Assembly (NCBI GenBank): GCA_003665825.1
Contig: QPFY01000003.1
Coordinates: forward strand, 2,046,001-2,110,000
DNA from: Microbotryum silenes-acaulis
Lineage: Eukaryota; Basidiomycota; Microbotryomycetes; Microbotryales; Microbotryaceae
Length of the DNA stretch: 64,000 bases
Reading direction: 5' to 3'
The first letter of the stretch is position 1; the number at the start of each line of letters is the position of its first letter. A program made the position numbers and the translations under genes. Below the pieces are notes generated by a model. That model was not told the origin of the DNA. It worked only from the letters and a program-made list of their open reading frames with translations, and searched no databases. Below, piece by piece: positions 48,621 to 58,627 of this stretch.

Positions 48621-51600
48621 TCATTTACCGGAGGGAGCTGTGTTCAGACGGCGTTTTTGCATGGCAGTCAACGTCAACTGTTTGGGAGCAGAGGAAGTGG
48701 TGGTCGGCTTCGTGGCCAGCGTCGTCTGTTTGGTTTTGGGCGGGGATATGTCGCGTTCAGCCTTCCTCTTCCTACTGTCGCTTTCAGCCTTCCCCGTCTT
48801 GTCATTCGACGGGCCAGCGATGGAGGACCCATTGAATCGGTTGGGATTCAAGCGCACGGGCATTGGCGAAGAAACGGGTGGAGCGACCTTAGCCCCCTTG
48901 GCTCGTTGTGGATCAGAGGCAGAGGTCTTGATAGGGCTCTCCGATGCGTCACGGAGTTCTGGCTTGAGCGGCATTGGCGAGGACGAGTCATGTACAACTA
49001 GTCCAATGATGTCGTCGTAGTTCGCATTGCTGAGCGGCAACTGACGACCCGAAGCTGCACCCTTGTTCGACACAGCCGGACGATCTTCGGCATTGGTGCC
49101 CACCTCCTCGGACAAGTCAACATCCATGGGTTGTACCTTTTGCTGCGTGCCTCCTTTGCGAGTGGGAGTGGGTGCGCCAGTACGATGCCGGCCTCCAGAC
49201 TTGACCACAGCTCCCTTACCCTTGCCAGCAACGACTTCCTTGTCCTCCACTTCACTCTTGTACTCAGGGTGCGCAGCCCACTGAAGGTAGCCTTCCATGG
49301 TGGTGACGACATCTGCCTCTGCACGGAAGCATTTCAGGTGTTGATCGAGCTTCTTCACGGTGATCGGTGTCGCCTGCAAACAGAAAGTAGATATTAGTCT
49401 CAATACTTTGGGGAGGGAATTTGACAGCAAGTGTGCCCACCTTGAACTTGACTACAGCACCACTCGCGACAAGGGACGATAGGAAAGCGAGGAGAGCGGC
49501 ATCGAGTTGTGTCCCAGATGGACGGACGGTGAACGACTCGCAAGCCAAGACACCGAGATCGATTGCGCGCGAATCTTCGAGTAACGTGCGCGCCTGTGTT
49601 TGGATCGCCCGAGCCTTGCTCGCCTTGCCTTTGAAAGACGTCTTGGCGCCAGCGTCTTCCTCCGAACCAGAGGTGTTCTCAGGGGCGGCCTCAAAGGCGT
49701 TGTCCAAGACATGCTTCTTCATAGCCGACTGGCGGAAAACGACCATGAGAAAGTGATGATAATATTCATCCAACCGAACAGCCTAAGAGACACGGCCAAA
49801 ACCACCCAAGAACGAATCAGCAATCTTGCACCGCAAGGGGAGCCCGAGAGACATGATCAAGAGAGGTAGTCGCGCAAACAATGTTTGCGCAAGAATGAGT
49901 GCAGGGGCCGAAGCGCGCATCCGCAGCCCAGGTGCACTTGAATTCTTATGCACTCCTTGTCACAATAAACTTGACTTACATGAGGCAGCTTCGGAAGAGC
50001 ATCTTTGGTACTGGAATTTGCCTTAGCGGCAGCCGCTGGGGTGTTGCGATGTGCGTCACGGGCGTTCTTCGCCACACCCGACCATTTGTTGCGCACGTCG
50101 GCCGGGATCGGAAGGAACTCGTCGGTGAACACATCGATATCCAAGAACTTGGAGTTCAACCACTCCTTCATCAAGTAGGTGATGGTCTGTGGGGCTTTGA
50201 TCCCCTTGATGCCGCTCCATTTAATACCCTGATTCTTGAGATTCTTGGTGAACGCATGAGACCCGATCGGAACGACGAGATCATTGATGAAGAAGTCAAA
50301 ATGGGTGTCAGACGCCGCTCGAATCTTGGACCACATTGGCATGCAGGCCCAGCTGCAAGAATCCGCTACCATAGCATCATAACGACTCTTCTCTTGTTTG
50401 TTGATGATGGGCAAGAACGACTTTGGGTGGGTTGAGGTAGCGTTCGGTTCGGCATCGGCTGATGTAGCGTTCGGTTTGGCGTCAGCTGGCGCAAGCAAGT
50501 TGTCCGCTTTTGCCGATGCGTCGAGTTTTTTTGCGGCCCGTACATCACTATGAGATGCCTTCCGGGGCTCGGGCGGTCCTTTCTTGACTTCGAGGGTGCC
50601 TACTCCGAGGAACCAAGCGAGATTGATGACACCCGGGGTGGTGAGTCGCTTGATGGTCGCGGGTGTGAAGAACATCAACCACAGTCGGACGAACTCTGCG
50701 TCTGCGCCTGGTGGGGGAACTTGTCGAGTGATTTCGTGCATGAGATCGGGAAGGTCGAAAACGTATTGCGCGGGCTCGGTATTGGGAACCTTTACGACCT
50801 TAATGCGCATCTTAGACATTAGATTCAACACACTGTGCGTCACACAAGACACGAACAGGTCAGCTCAGGAGAACACGGACAGAAACGGTCGAGACTGAAG
50901 CCGTGCACCCGACGATGCAGAGTGCCTCGGTCGCCGCCGTGGACGGTGAATCCGCTGTGCACTTGATAATCGAATGATTGCCCAATTGCTCGAATCGTCG
51001 GTGCATGATCAATCCACCGTGCACTCAATGATAGCAGGCCAGGGAGTGGACATGCAGGAGGCAAGACATGAAACTCACGCGTCCAAACGGGGCCTCGGTA
51101 AAGACAAGTCCGGATTGTCGGGCTTTTTGGCGTCGTCGATTGCCGCAGGAGGAAGGCCTTGATAAGCAAGGAACTCTTCCTCGGGGGTATCGACTCCCAG
51201 CTGAGACACAACGGCGTCAATTGAGAGGGCCATTCGAGTTGCCGCCTGTTGAGGTCGAAAGGGGTGAGCCCGCGTTCAGCCTTTGGGGACCCCTCAGACG
51301 AAATGCTTACCAGACTGCAGCCCGGCGGCGTCAAGGCACGCCAGCCGTAATTGTTCATGTCGCAAAGTCCACGAATCGTCATCCAGGCTGCTGAATCTTG
51401 ACAGAGTGTGGCAAGAGTTGTGCACCAGACAGGATGGCGCAACAGGCGAGCGATCGTCAGGGCGAGGTCCGTGCTGACGGTGGGATTGTCCGTTGCGATC
51501 TCCCTGAAGCGTGTACTACGTGCCTCCGCAACGGCTTCGGGTGTGGGCACGATGCCAGGAATGCGGAGTTCAGAGTCGGCAAGCTCGTTGACCCCGCAGA

Positions 51601-52509
51601 GAAGCGCGTATTGCAGCATCTCGTACACCGAGAACCCGCGCATATGCTCCTGACGATTCGTCCCTTGGACCGATGCGAACAATGCGTCCGGATCGTCTAT
51701 GACAGCACGTCGGTAAACGGCGACGGAGAGACGAGCGTACTCGGGTCGATCTGGGCACCTCTCGTGGACGCGCCCTGCAACGTGGTACCGATGCTGACCG
51801 GCAAGGATGTCCAACTCGTGACCATCGTCGAGCTCGATGCAGTTGTCCGCCTGGGGGTTCGTGATGATCTCGGCGGCTTTTGCTCGATACTGGTCAATGA
51901 GATATCCTTCGCGGATCTTGAAGGCCTCGTCGGTTTCGTTGGGATGTCGACGCAGAACGACATGGGGCCAAAACATAGAAATCCGGGGTTTGTAGGACCA
52001 ATGGTCCGGGTTGTTGCCGGGGCACCAGTTGCGAACGAAGTCGTCGACAGCCCCACTGATTTGCGCTCTGAACGTAGTTGCTTTGGTGGATGCGTCCCGC
52101 GTGTTCAGCGGAGAGACACGAAGCTTCGCAAGCTTGACCTGCGATTTGAGACCCGATTAGAGCGGTAGTCAGTGCCTAACAAATGCGATTGCGACACCCG
52201 AGTGCCGAGTGCCGAGTGCCGCGTGAGGGGTTGGGCGACTTTGTGCACTTACACCGGCAACTTTGTGCATGAGCACCGATCTCTACGTCGCCCTTGTCGA
52301 CTTTGTGCACTTACACGGATTTCTACATCCCCCTTGTTGATACGGAAGGTCTCCAAGGCGCTACGGCCACGGGTCACATTAGGGCCGCTTAGTCCGGTTG
52401 ATCGGTCGGCCGGATCGTCTTCGGGCGCGCCTTGTGCGGCGGCTGCATTGGCAGTGAACGAAGGGACGCTCGAGAACGAGTCGAGTTCTTCTCCACTGGA
52501 TTCGGACAT
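48621..52509 (-). CDS. ParB-like (ParB/sulfiredoxin-fold) domain protein, six exons
   Basis: Inferred exons on the minus strand are 52509-52315, 52138-51311, 51245-51079, 50832-49980, 49782-49441 and 49373-48621. All junctions are GT-AG and keep frame, giving about 1045 residues from ATG at 52509. A ParB-like N-terminal domain spans roughly residues 55-230. INKGDVEIRVKLAKLRVSP is formed across the first splice and resembles the opening strands of ParB. LDILAGQHRYHVA at about 175-187 occupies the place of the GERR-type motif. GTNRQEHM at about 224-231 corresponds to the ENIQR-like box. In bacteria this domain binds CTP or acts as a nuclease; the role in fungi is unknown. No parS-reading helix-turn-helix was recognised. 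The C-terminal third is low complexity and basic, with RKRKAERD resembling a nuclear localisation signal. It is divergent from the gene at 53565. Alternatively, two separate genes could meet near 50840, but the clean splice argues for one. Confidence 0.8.
49932..49953. repeat. 22-bp palindrome in intron 4 of the ParB-like gene
   Basis: GTGCACTTGAA is followed by TTCTTATGCAC, a slightly shortened member of the palindrome family. The intron is 197 nt. A second perfect hairpin, GCGCAAACA / TGTTTGCGC with one base between, lies at 49872-49890 in the same intron. Confidence 0.6.
50939..51024. repeat. Two 24-bp palindromes inside intron 3 of the ParB-like gene
   Basis: Palindromes at 50939-50962 and 51001-51024 share the layout GTGCA-N3-5-AAT-N-TGCAC with the satellite arrays and start 62 bp apart. 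A weaker one centred on AATT lies between them (about 972-995 after 50000). The host intron (50833-51078) is 246 nt, against about 70 nt for ordinary introns here. Confidence 0.75.
52225..52350 (-). repeat. Tandem duplication of exon 1 end and splice donor inside intron 1
   Basis: On the minus strand a stretch of about 40 bp recurs. Copy one is the end of exon 1 with the donor used above (ATCCGT then GTAAGTGCACAAAG). Copy two (ACAAGGGCGACGTAGAGATC) has lost the GTAAGT. A shorter third piece again reads GTGTAAGTGCACAAAG. Intron 1 thus contains a second intact donor about 55 bp downstream of the first, and the frame between the two donors stays open. Confidence 0.7.
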
Positions 52510-53564
52510 TGAGCAGTGGGAAGGGAGGCGGTGCAAAGGCTAAACGCGTGAACGTCGAGGGAAGGTGAAGGGTGGAAGACAAAGGGGGGTAGGAGCGGGA
52601 AAGACCGAACGCGAGCAGCAGGCGCCTGAGCGCCTGAGCGGAGCTGAGGAAAAGGAGCGAGGGACGGCCAGGGAGGGAGAGCGAGCGCGAGCGCACTCTC
52701 GAGAACCAGTCTGGACCAAAGGCTGTCGTCGAGGTTCATGCGAACTGTCACGAAGGAAAAGCTGAACAGCACAAATAAGACGCGCGTGAAAGTTGCACGT
52801 CTTCCTCTGGCTGACCGATTTCGATTCCCCGCCACGCATCAAAGTACAGGCCGTACCCTCCGAGGCCCTTTCAGACTTGCCTCATATTTGAACGCAAGTA
52901 AGCAACACAAACACCCGACCGTCGAAGGTGTGGCGCCGCCTTGTTGCGCGAGCTGCTCCGGTCCCGCTACGCTACGCCCGCCCGCTACGCGCTACGGCGC
53001 AAGACGTGGAAGGATCCAGTGTCGTTCCTGACAGACATGTCGCATCAACGCAACAGCTACTGACTGAACTAGAACCCCTATCACTTACTGCACAGCTCTA
53101 CGAAGTAGTACAGGCAAGAGTACCCGTATCGCGTTGAAAGTGAGTCAGTCAAGCATTCTCCGATTTCCCCTCGACGACAGCGAAAGATCGGCCAACCATC
53201 CTCCGACATGTGGGGCTCCAGCGCCTCCTGCCGGTGGGGCACGACTTCAACGCCCGAGCGTCCTTCACCAGGCGACCGCCACACGACCGCCGACGCCCGA
53301 GCATTGTTTGTGCACGGTCAATTCATCATGCACCGAGAGTTTGCTGTCTCGCTCGATACCCCGGTCTTCAGTTGTTTGATGCAGGAACGCGATATCGGCA
53401 CCTTCGGGAGCCGACACGGGTCGAAGTGGCAGTGCAGCGCCAAACTTCTGTGCACAGAGTTCGCGCGCTGACCAAGAGTGTGATGCGCAGTGCCTGCTAC
53501 ATCCGCCTCTCCCGCGCGTTGGTCAGATGTATCCGGATCGGAAGCCGAGGACGACATCCAGAAC
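52510..53564. promoter_or_regulatory. Divergent intergenic region between the two island genes
   Basis: About 1 kb separates the two start codons, so both promoters must lie here. The left half is purine-rich on the plus strand (GAGCGAGGGA-type runs near 52650). The right half may contain a non-coding or very short first exon of the plus gene, because a possible acceptor GATGCGCAG ends at 53490. No TATA box can be assigned confidently. Confidence 0.5.
53310..53455. repeat. Palindrome cluster upstream of the large plus-strand gene
   Basis: A clear 24-bp palindrome of the satellite family is at 53310-53333 (GTGCACGGTCAATTC, ending ATGCAC). Weaker 24-bp relatives with the same outer GTGCA...GCAC frame lie at 53378-53401 and 53432-53455. 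Start-to-start distances are 68 and 54 bp, in the range of the satellite units. By analogy with the other copies they may lie in a first intron. Confidence 0.6.
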
Positions 53565-56500
53565 ATGGCCGTCGTCGACGACATGGACGACAACGTCACC
53601 GATGAAGAATCCGCCTCCATCGATGATGCACCTGGGGAAACTCTCCCGGCGTTCGCCGAGCAAGACCGGCACCCAATCACACTTCACGATCTGCACTGTG
53701 CGAACAAACACTCGCGTGGATTTGCACGCATCAAGCATCAGGTTGACTTCCTTGGTCAAGAGGGGCAGTGCCTCAACCTCGACGAGTATGAACCTCCTGA
53801 CAATTCAGATGATCTCAATGACGACATGCACTCCGCTCCCGGTCAGGTTTGCCAACGAAGCAAGGTCTACCTTGACTACGTCTTGGTCGTTGGGGAGCCA
53901 GGCCAACCTCTTCTCGCGACACGAGTGTTGGGGCTCGAGCCGTTCCTGAATCTCCAGCTGAAGAAATGGTTCACTCATCTCAACGTGAAGAAGGATGAGC
54001 TCCCGTTTTCAATCACGGAGAGGACGTATCGGCTGGGCGAAATCAATATGGGTACCCTGTTCCTCGTTTTGGTTCATGTCGAAGGCTCGGAGGAAGAGAT
54101 CCACCCGAGGTTTGAGTCGCTGAAGCGAACTGCGGTGCTCAAAGCGCATGGCGATTCGATCCACGACTATATTGTCGATGATATTCTTTCCGACTCAGTG
54201 TGAGCCCTGACGATCAACAATACATCATGATAGACGTCTAATCGTGCTTTGGTATTGTCCCTTTCCAGGTTTGCGACTGTTTGCGGCGGCAACAAGAAGA
54301 AAGACAAGACCTACAAGCTCAACAACGAAAACCTTGTCAAGTTCCAGAGGCTATTCTTTGAGCGCATGCCATTACTTCGGGCCCGACTCGGCACACTTGG
54401 CCAGGTCACAAACCCGACATTCGTCGTCATTGAATACGGGCAAAACATCTTACTGAGTGACGACACTCCAATCCGCGCCCCGGAGCAAGTGGAAAGCATC
54501 GATGATGTGGCATACCAGCTGCAGTCGTATTTTTCGCGCGCATTTCTGCCCAATCCTACTCACATCTCACTTGCGATTGCCACCAACATTGAGTAGGAAA
54601 TAGGGCTTAGCGGATTCAGATGCAAAATGCTGGAGCTTACATCTGGATTCCAACATGCAGAGCATTCTACGAGGAAGTGGACGACTACGGGCACACGACA
54701 GAGCACCCTCTTGGAGTTCTAATCGACCACCAATCGATCAATTCCCGCACTTTTCAAACTCCGTCAAAGGTGTGTCGTCACCCTCTCGCTTTTTCGGCGG
54801 TTTACGGGAACATGTCCGTGAGTCTTATGCATGTACAGAGCGCTGAGTGCGACCTACGCATTCTGACCGATCATGTCATGCACACAGGGCCCTTCTGTGG
54901 CCATCTCGATCATGAAAGGTGTCGATGCAATCAATACAGCTCTCAATCGGCAGATTCCACCCGTTCAAGCCACCTCGTCCAACCTTTACAACCTCAGCGC
55001 CAAGGTATTGCGTCCCAGCATACAGCATTCACTTGTTGCCAAAGGCGAGATGACTGCAGCGTTCGGACATACAGGGTCGGGACTCACCGCTGCGGCAAGG
55101 AAAAGAATTGATGACAAGCTTTGTGGTCAGTAGGCCACTATGAGGTCTTTTTTTGAAATCAAAATGTAACTCACTGAAGCCATGCATCATATTTGTGCAG
55201 ACATGAGAAATGGCACTGCGAAGATTGAGCTGCTCGACGAGGTCAAGTCCACTCTCACCAATAGTGATCTTAGCGGCATGCGCTACGAGATGGGATACCG
55301 ATTCAACCTTACCGCCTTGCAAGATGCAAATCGAAATTGGCAGTAAGCACACCTACCATCACTCTTGCCTGCAAACAAAACTATCAATTGACAAAAACAT
55401 ACTTGCAACACAAAGGTACATATGCGACAACATGATAGGGCCTGCCGCAGTGCTTGTCGTCAACAACATTGTCGAGGTGTCAAGCGTGTTTGCGTACTTC
55501 ACCACAGACGTAAGTACAGCGTCCCGGAGCAACATGCAGTGCATGAACAATTCACCGTGTACCAAAGCGGCTCCAGGCGGGCCTTGACGTTGTGCCAAAC
55601 ACTTGGTCAAATGGGTTTGTGCATGCCCAATTCCCCATGCACAAGCTCTAGGCAAAACACTTGCGCGCACCTAAGTTGGATGCTGTGCACACGGAATTCA
55701 CCATGAGGCTCCTCCCAACAACTCGCAGCTTTCGCTCCTGGTTCGCTTCACTGACCAATTGGTTTCAACATCCGTAATCCTCCAGGTGTTTCCGGGTGCC
55801 TACAAGCATGTCTTCACCTTGCTGCTTGACATCATCACCCACCATGCTACTGTCCGGAACTCCACAGGAACGAGCTCGCCCGGAGCGCGCGAAGCGGTTG
55901 CTCTGTGCGAGCGTCTGGTCCACTATTCCATCAGTGGGCACCCCAAAACCATCACAAACGTGTTCAAGAACACAGGAGTCGTCAAATCAATCCAGGTTTA
56001 TAGATTTCCTTTCATTGACAAGAGCGTTCTCGACTTGGCCACTGGCGCCTTGAACGGTGAAGCGTACTTTTATGTGAGCGAGGCCCGGCGCCTCTTGGGC
56101 GACCAGGTTCCTCGATTTGGACACGTTGACGCCGTTGCGTGAGTTCATTCTAACGTCCAAGGTCGCACAAAGAAATGATCACTGACTTTATTGCATGACA
56201 GCCGTACCTATGGGGAGCCCGCCGGAAAAAGCGCAGCTCTAAAAGCGCACCGAGAACTAGTTCTTAGTGCGGTCTTTGGCGGCGCCCTTCTCAGTGGTGC
56301 TCCGCGAATTCCGCCCTCGCAGGTCCGCGAGCGAATGAAGGTGACACACCGTCAGAAAGATGAAGCAAATGCGCGACTGCCTACTGACAGGGACCCATCT
56401 TGAAACGGACAGATTGTTGTCACTGAACTCATGGACTTCGTCTTACTTGAGTATACACAATACCTGACAAAGCAAATGCGAGACCACGCAATCAAGGCGG

Positions 56501-58526
56501 ATCGCGTGGAGCTCGCCGATTTCATACGGATCAACCGTGTCAATGCAGGAGCCGAAGCCATTGAGGTGGAGCAACATCGACTTGCAACTCGACTTGAAGC
56601 ACAGCTCCAAGCGGTTTCCAGCTGGGAGAAAGATCCGACCGGACAATGGTCGCCATTTGAAACAAAGTGCGTACTTGCCCAATGACTATAGATGGCCCTG
56701 AGCTTATTGTATACTACAACTTCCTCGGACTGCACAGACGACTGTCAATAGTGATGGACGCCTTTTCGGACAATCCTACAATTGACTACAATGCGCACAT
56801 CAACGGGAGCATCTCGGTCTTTGCGGCAAATGCGATCGACCGCTTAGCCATGCGCCGAAATGGAGGCGCGGTCTTCATCGAAAACCAGCTAGGAACCTTT
56901 TCAACAACCGCCATTGCCTACGAACTTCTACTCATTGCCTTTGGGAAAGATCACCCGTCTATCAAAGGTCTTGCAAAACCCAGCCCGCACAATGTCGGCA
57001 ATCCACCTCACGCCAGGTGGATGTCGGGATTCCGAGAGATCGGACCTCCTTTTGGGATCGACCCGGACGCCAAATCACAGGCAAACAATCATAGCCACTC
57101 GACGTAAGTCTAAACCCTGTACTGTACACCGCCTTCTTGGCACAGGCGGTGCACGGTCAATCCTCCATGCACCGCGTTCCAGCATTTCCGTGACCAACAA
57201 TCCGCGGTCGGTTGTTTGACGAGTGCAGCACGAATTCCCTGTGCACTGGAACCCCTCTGAAGTCGGGCGCTTCCCCACCTTCTGAAACCTTTTTACTTGA
57301 TTGCTGATACCAATAATCTTATGACATCAGTCTTTCCGAGCTCAACCCTTCGGTGCTTCTCACCCTTGTTCAGGAATATATTGTCGAACACAAGATCCAC
57401 TGGTTCCCAATTGCCAAGCCTTATGGGACTGGCAAATTCACCTTGCTTTGCTGCAACTATCGCAAAGTTGCTGAGGCATCCTCAACACGTCGTCCAGCAC
57501 CCGCAGCAGCAGCAATGATCATTGACGACGAGGCCGACAGCGAGGAAGAAGAAGACACAACTCCGGACCCTCAAGCATATTTTGGCTGTCCGCTGTTTGA
57601 CACTCAGGAGCCCTTGCTGCTTGGAACATTCAAGGGTGATTTTCGTCGCCTGGTCAACACAATTGGACAGAAGGACAACATGGGAAAACCATGCTGGCGT
57701 ACTCAGTGGAACTTCATGCTCAATCATTTTGACTGGAACAAGCCCGAACACAAGGTGAATCCCTCCCCAACTTCTACTCCCTTTTGCGACATTGACCAAA
57801 AGTGACATGTTTGTCCCTCAGTACTTTGCCATTCTTGCATTGTGCTACACGGCCCCCACTGATCATCAAACATGGCCCGTTGTTGCAAAGGCTCGTCCTG
57901 AAGCAGCCAAAGTTGTAGGTGACCCCATGCTGCGCCAGAGCTCAAGATAAAGAGCTCAAACTACCTCCTGGGTCCTTACCCACAGGGCAACCACAATGCA
58001 CCAACAGACAGTGTTGGGCCCGCATCAAAGCCTCCCAAGTCAAGACCTCGTTTCCAAGTCGTCTGGGTCCTCATTGGATATCTGATGTACCGCTTTGATC
58101 CAACGATCCGGTACCCACGCTCTACGCCTTATGAAGACGTTTCAGCACTGTTTTCATACTTTGCAGACCGATTCCAGCTAAGCTCCCGACTCTTCTCTCA
58201 AATAAACCCGCTCAACCTCAACAGTGCAACAGGATATCTTCATTTATATGATTCATCTCGTTCCAAACCTGCACTGCCGGTCATTGGTGGCATTCGTGAT
58301 GGGGGTGTCCTTGTGACAACCAATCAAGCCAGCCCAAGCGACATCAGAATCAGGTAAGCTGGGTGGTATACTTTCCTGTAGGCAGGTGCCTGCAAGATCA
58401 CTGAGACTTCATCACAGACTGGCAGCATTAGAGCATGCATGGACAAATGGAAACTATCAACAGCTGCTGGTTCCGTTTTACGGCAGCCAATCCCAGGCGA
58501 TGCTCGATGATTTTTTCAATGTTTAG
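53565..58526 (+). CDS. Large unrecognised protein, 14 exons, at least 1215 residues
   Basis: Inferred exons: 53565-54199, 54269-54592, 54661-54769, 54888-55125, 55201-55342, 55416-55509, 55786-56138, 56202-56340, 56413-56666, 56738-57103, 57331-57754, 57822-57914, 57986-58353 and 58418-58526. All 13 introns are GT-AG, every junction keeps frame, and the sum is 1216 codons with TAG at 58524. I do not recognise the family. The N-terminus is Asp/Glu-rich. The middle has long helical-looking stretches, for example after IVVTELMDFVLLEYTQYL. Another acidic run (DDEADSEEEEDTTPD) lies in exon 11. No signal peptide, membrane span or transposase triad was recognised. The start is uncertain: the frame is open back to 53491, and an acceptor at 53490 would leave TG, so an upstream exon ending in A would create a split ATG and add 25 residues. 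It is divergent from the ParB-like gene and may act with it. Confidence 0.8.
55539..55708. repeat. Three 24-bp palindromes in intron 6 of the large gene
   Basis: Copies are at 55539-55562, 55619-55642 and 55685-55708, starting 80 and 66 bp apart. All centre on AATTC with outer GTGCA and TGCAC or close variants. The host intron is 276 nt, the longest in the gene, while most others are 63-75 nt. Confidence 0.8.
57149..57246. repeat. Two 24-bp palindromes in intron 10 of the large gene
   Basis: Copies are at 57149-57172 (GTGCACGGTCAATCC, ending ATGCAC) and 57223-57246 (GTGCAGCACGAATTC, ending GTGCAC), starting 74 bp apart. The host intron is 227 nt, the second longest in the gene. Confidence 0.8.
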
Positions 58527-58627
58527 TCAAGCAGGCCTGTAACCAGTTCCTTTTTATATGGACACTTTCCAAATACCAAATGCCAAATCCCCTCACCAGT
58601 TGCCCGCCAGCTCTCCACGCGCTTGAG
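58527..58627. other. 3' flank of the large gene, right edge of the gene island
   Basis: About 100 bp lie between the stop codon and the satellite cassette. TTTCCAAATACCAAATGCC here resembles TTTCCAAATACCACATGGC, which occurs just right of arrays 1 and 3, so this may be a remnant of a cassette edge. Confidence 0.5.

Noticed and set aside
51398..52168. 256-codon plus frame opposite the ParB-like gene
   Set aside because: The minus strand has the ParB motifs and consistent splice junctions; this frame is its shadow.
53134..53379. Short open frame as an upstream exon of the large gene
   Set aside because: No frame-consistent donor before the 53490 acceptor could be chosen with confidence, so it is left in the intergenic region.
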